Positions 3,863 through 5,863 of a DNA stretch of 5,863 nt are shown here, piece after piece. Position 1 is the stretch's first letter, and each line of letters starts with the position of its first letter. The DNA comes from Chloroflexota bacterium (GTDB lineage Bacteria > Chloroflexota > Anaerolineae > Anaerolineales > DRMV01): contig JAADEP010000220.1 of assembly GCA_013153335.1 (NCBI GenBank), positions 1 through 5,863 on the forward strand, in the 5' to 3' direction. The translations under genes were made by a program, and so were the position numbers. The notes beneath the pieces were generated by a model. It saw only the letters and a list, made by a program, of their open reading frames with translations. It did no database searches and had not been told where the DNA came from.

Positions 3863-5245
3863 TCAGGCACGACCATCGCCGTTGGATCCCCGCAGGTTGC
3901 GCGTGGTCATAAAGTGCGCGAGCTCGTTGTACACTTGCTGCAGCAGCTCTTTGTAGGGCGCGAGCGGCCCCCCTTGTTCGGCTTGGGCCCGGAGCCGGGC
4001 GATATAGTTCACCATCTCCGGCGTAACCAGGTCCAGATGCTGCTCCATGAGTTGCCGCCGCGCTTTCGGATCAGGGGTCGCGAGGAGTTGTTCCAAGAAC
4101 TGCACTTCCGGCGGTGGGGCCAGGGCCTTTTGGATAGCGTCCCACACTTGCTGAAGTTTCTGCCCATAGGTAACCTGGCCGCGCTGCCGCGCGCGTTCCA
4201 TTTCATCCTGCAGGATCTGCAAAAAGCCCTCATCGACCACGGGCAAAATCCCCTGGACGGCCCGGTCGATGTCCTCTTGGTGGGTCAAGCTGTGGATCAG
4301 TTGGCGGACTTGCTGCTCGTATTGTTGCGCGAGCTGATCCACAGCCTGGGTGAGCGCGAGCAGACGCTCGCGCACCTGGGTCAAACGCTCCCGTTCCGCC
4401 TCATCGGGGATTTGGTTGATGCGTTCGGTAAAGGCTTGGAAGAATGCGTAGTCCAAAGCGGGCCGCAGCAGCGTGACCAGGGCTTGCAGGCGGCTGTCGG
4501 TCGGTTTTTCGAGCAGCCAATTCAGCAGCTCGCGGCGCAGGGTGTCGGGGGGCACATGGGGCCCCAAGCGAGCGAGGAGTTGATCCAGCGCCTTGAGTTC
4601 GTCCACGACCTCCCGCTGACGCTGGCCTTCGGTGGTGTGCTCGAGAGCGAGTTCCAGCACGCGACGCAGCCGCTGGGCTGAAGCTTGGTCCTCGCCCGCC
4701 AAAGCCGCGTCAATGAGCTGGCTCAGCGTCTGGAAGAAAGTACTGTCAATGGACTCATCTTCTGCCTTGAGGATGTTGACCAACTCGCTCTCCGGAGCGG
4801 TGAGCAGGCGTTGCAAGAGCTTGACCCGCTTTTCCTCGGCTTCGATCATCTCTTTCGTGATGCCATCGGCTTCTAAAATGCGTTCCTGAAGCGAGCGGAG
4901 GCTCAACACTTGCTGGGGGTTGAGCAGATAAGCCTTGCGTTTCTCTTGCGGCAGTTGACGAATCGCCTGTTCGATCAAAGGGCCGACGATCTTTTCCTGC
5001 TCATCTTGCGAAAGGCCCAACTCTGGCGGCACATAGACCAGAAGCAACTCCTTATCCGGGTCGTGATACACGATCGGCGTCGGATAAGGTCCCTGGTACC
5101 CACAATGTGGGCATTCGACCCAATTGAACATCCCGCTGAGGATGAGCTGCTTGGCCTCGGGCTGTTGACCTACGTCAAACAGACGCTGGATATCTACGAC
5201 AATGGGCTGTTTACATTGGGGGCACAAAACTTGAGTCTTCGGCAT
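3863..5245 (-). CDS. CpXC-domain protein with long alpha-helical region
   Basis: A 460-aa soluble protein. The N-terminus has two zinc-binding pairs, Cys8-x2-Cys11 (CPQC) and Cys45-x2-Cys48 (CPHCGYQG), with an amphipathic segment between them (LILSGMFNWVECPHC). This is the layout of the CpXC domain. The remainder, from about residue 80, is predicted helical: Gln/Glu/Leu/Arg-rich with coiled-coil-like stretches such as QAVDQLAQQYEQQVRQL, and no membrane helix or signal peptide. The tail (RGSNGDGRA) looks disordered. Function is unknown; similar proteins are common in Chloroflexota. I chose ATG at 5245 over GTG at 5251 because GGGAGG lies 8 nt before the ATG and only 2 nt before the GTG. The gene is convergent to bpsA with no evident functional link. 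It is transcribed alone. Confidence 0.85.
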   Translation of the reverse strand: MPKTQVLCPQCKQPIVVDIQRLFDVGQQPEAKQLILSGMFNWVECPHCGYQGPYPTPIVYHDPDKELLLVYVPPELGLSQDEQEKIVGPLIEQAIRQLPQEKRKAYLLNPQQVLSLRSLQERILEADGITKEMIEAEEKRVKLLQRLLTAPESELVNILKAEDESIDSTFFQTLSQLIDAALAGEDQASAQRLRRVLELALEHTTEGQRQREVVDELKALDQLLARLGPHVPPDTLRRELLNWLLEKPTDSRLQALVTLLRPALDYAFFQAFTERINQIPDEAERERLTQVRERLLALTQAVDQLAQQYEQQVRQLIHSLTHQEDIDRAVQGILPVVDEGFLQILQDEMERARQRGQVTYGQKLQQVWDAIQKALAPPPEVQFLEQLLATPDPKARRQLMEQHLDLVTPEMVNYIARLRAQAEQGGPLAPYKELLQQVYNELAHFMTTRNLRGSNGDGRA

Positions 5246-5274
5246 GATCACGCCCTCCCAGAATAACTGGCCGA

Positions 5275-5303
5275 ATTATACCCCAGCGGTTTATTTTGGG
5301 TAA
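5275..5303 (-). promoter_or_regulatory. Promoter of the CpXC gene
   Basis: Minus-strand TATAAT (5280-5275) is a perfect -10 box. TTACCC (5303-5298), 17 bp upstream, is a weak -35 (3/6). Predicted start near 5268 gives a leader of about 22 nt with GGGAGG before the ATG at 5245. Confidence 0.6.
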
Positions 5304-5326
5304 TGCTCCGTAAGGACAGGATTCAA

Positions 5327-5406
5327 GCAAATGTTGTCCAAGCTCAAGCGATGAGGGGATCTGGAACAAACTTTGAGCACTGCCTCTTTGCTCGCTATCT
5401 CCCATT
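5327..5406 (-). repeat. Diverged repeat, copy B
   Basis: Minus strand from 5406: 42 aligned bases match copy A (from 5857) at 30 positions without gaps. Both copies encode a W-x2-x-S-x-EAVLK pattern (here WEIASKEAVLK). Further along, ACAACATTTGC (5337-5327) recurs exactly in copy A. The spacing between the two shared blocks is 31 nt shorter here. The frame continues to LDNICLNPVLTEHYPK and then stops inside the CpXC promoter region. Confidence 0.5.
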
Positions 5407-5698
5407 TACGTCTCGCCACTTTTCAGGTCCAGAGCATCGACGCTTTGTCCTCTATTACTGCCTTAGGCAGCCCTTAGGGCTTTCTTGCCGGGAACCAGGC
5501 CGCCGACTGGTCTCCTGCCAGCGTTCAAGCTTGTCACCGTTCGCTTCCTCTCGCACCGCTGATTGTTGGCGTTTCAAATCTGCTTCACCCGCAGTTCAGC
5601 TCCGATGGCCTGCAATCCTCGAACCTATTCGATGATGGGAGCTTCGGAGATGCCTTATCGTTCAACACGAACCAGGCATCCTTATTGGCGGACGACAT

Positions 5699-5721
5699 CT
5701 TGCTCGCGCACCCCGAGCAAG
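5699..5721. repeat. 8-bp perfect inverted repeat
   Basis: CTTGCTCG (5699-5706) and CGAGCAAG (5714-5721) flank a 7-nt loop. It is not adjacent to a gene end, so it is not an obvious terminator. It could be a relic of a mobile-element end. Confidence 0.4.
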
Positions 5722-5746
5722 CGACATGATGCCTTCGTGGGTGCAC

Positions 5747-5857
5747 GCAAATGTTGTAGAAACGGTCACGTGGCGAGAGGGAGGCGTAGAGGGCTGTCAC
5801 CGTTGAGTAAGGCACAACGCGCCTTGAGCACCGCCTCCCCGCTCCGCATCTTCCATT
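5747..5857 (-). repeat. Diverged repeat, copy A
   Basis: Partner of copy B in the same orientation. It contains the block at 5857-5814 (WKMRSGEAVLK) and then the exact 11-mer ACAACATTTGC (5757-5747). Between them is AACGGTGACA (5804-5795), which also recurs at 5541-5532. The shared blocks in the same order suggest an old tandem duplication or two insertions of one element. Confidence 0.5.
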
Positions 5858-5863
5858 GCGCCC
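5766..5863 (-). pseudogene. Right-edge fragment resembling a transposase C-terminus
   Basis: The minus-strand frame entering from the edge reads AQWKMRSGEAVLKARCALL, then NGDSPLRLPLAT and a stop at 5768-5766. The pattern W-x4-G-EAVL-x-x-R-x-x-LNGD resembles the last segment of some DDE transposases (ISKra4-like ends of the type G-x-x-W-x4-G-A-x-A-V-L-x-L-R), but that is from memory of the family pattern only. A diverged second copy about 450 bp downstream argues for a mobile or duplicated origin. The upstream part lies outside the window, so whether the gene is intact or broken cannot be decided. Confidence 0.35.

Larger units (their letters stand above)
5304..5863. other. Intergenic stretch with decayed, repeat-bearing sequence
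   Basis: About 560 bases without a convincing intact gene. Frames in both directions are short, rich in Ser/Arg/Cys, lack ribosome binding sites and match no family I recognise. It holds two diverged copies of a segment (see repeats), a protein-like fragment at the right edge, an 8-bp hairpin, and a 46-codon open stretch on the minus strand containing EEANGDKLERWQE, which ends at a TAA near 5452. Base composition looks less GC-biased than the genes. I read it as degraded mobile-element or duplicated DNA, with low certainty. Confidence 0.45.

Noticed and set aside
3914..4681. 255-codon plus-strand frame opposite the CpXC gene
   Set aside because: It is a Leu/Gly/Arg-rich shadow of a well-supported minus-strand gene with a promoter and ribosome binding site.
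5303..5635. 110-codon plus-strand frame in the right-hand region
   Set aside because: No ribosome binding site, Ser/Arg/Cys-rich composition, and it overlaps the repeat segments that read better on the minus strand.
5600..5640. Possible tRNA T-arm (minus-strand GGTTCGAGG)
   Set aside because: No matching stem partner, acceptor stem or anticodon arm could be drawn around it.
5585..5815. 76-codon minus-strand frame (PYSTVTALYASLS...)
   Set aside because: It is out of frame with the EAVLK-bearing fragment and has no ribosome binding site. It may include a frameshifted part of the decayed element but is not supportable as a gene.

Overview
The window reads as chromosomal DNA of a thermophilic or thermophile-derived bacterium, most likely a Chloroflexota (Anaerolineae-like) lineage. 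This is inferred from four things: an unusually long F-type ATP synthase a subunit with an extra N-terminal membrane segment, a zinc-type L32, a CpXC-domain protein with a long helical tail, and a speD-bpsA pair for branched-chain polyamines, which are typical of thermophiles. Base composition is GC-rich and most genes start from clear GGAGG-type ribosome binding sites.

Layout. Positions 1-47 (minus) hold the first codons of a gene running off the left edge, behind a possible extended -10 promoter. A terminator hairpin (136-171) separates it from atpB (189-1241, minus) and the overlapping atpI/atpZ-like gene (1222-1509, minus). The ATP synthase pair is expressed from a promoter at 1544-1572. 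That promoter lies back-to-back with a perfect-consensus sigma-70-type promoter (1578-1606) driving rpmF (1664-1849, plus). A second strong promoter (1932-1960) starts a leader of about 336 nt ahead of speD (2303-2722) and bpsA (2726-3760). SpeD makes decarboxylated S-adenosylmethionine, and BpsA uses it as aminopropyl donor to build branched polyamines. Two strong hairpins (3761-3810 and 3818-3846) fill the convergent gap before a minus-strand CpXC zinc-finger/helical protein (3863-5245). The last ~560 bases hold no convincing intact gene. They contain diverged repeats and a fragment at the right edge that looks like a transposase C-terminus.

The most interesting part is the speD leader. It carries three short overlapping reading frames of 24, 35 and 5 codons. 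The first two have a GGAGG Shine-Dalgarno at ideal spacing; the second and third overlap by one nucleotide. There are also alternative hairpins. The arrangement suggests polyamine-responsive translational or attenuation control through upstream peptides, analogous to (but not obviously homologous with) the upstream ORFs of eukaryotic AdoMet decarboxylase mRNAs and the bacterial speFL leader. This is an inference from sequence only.
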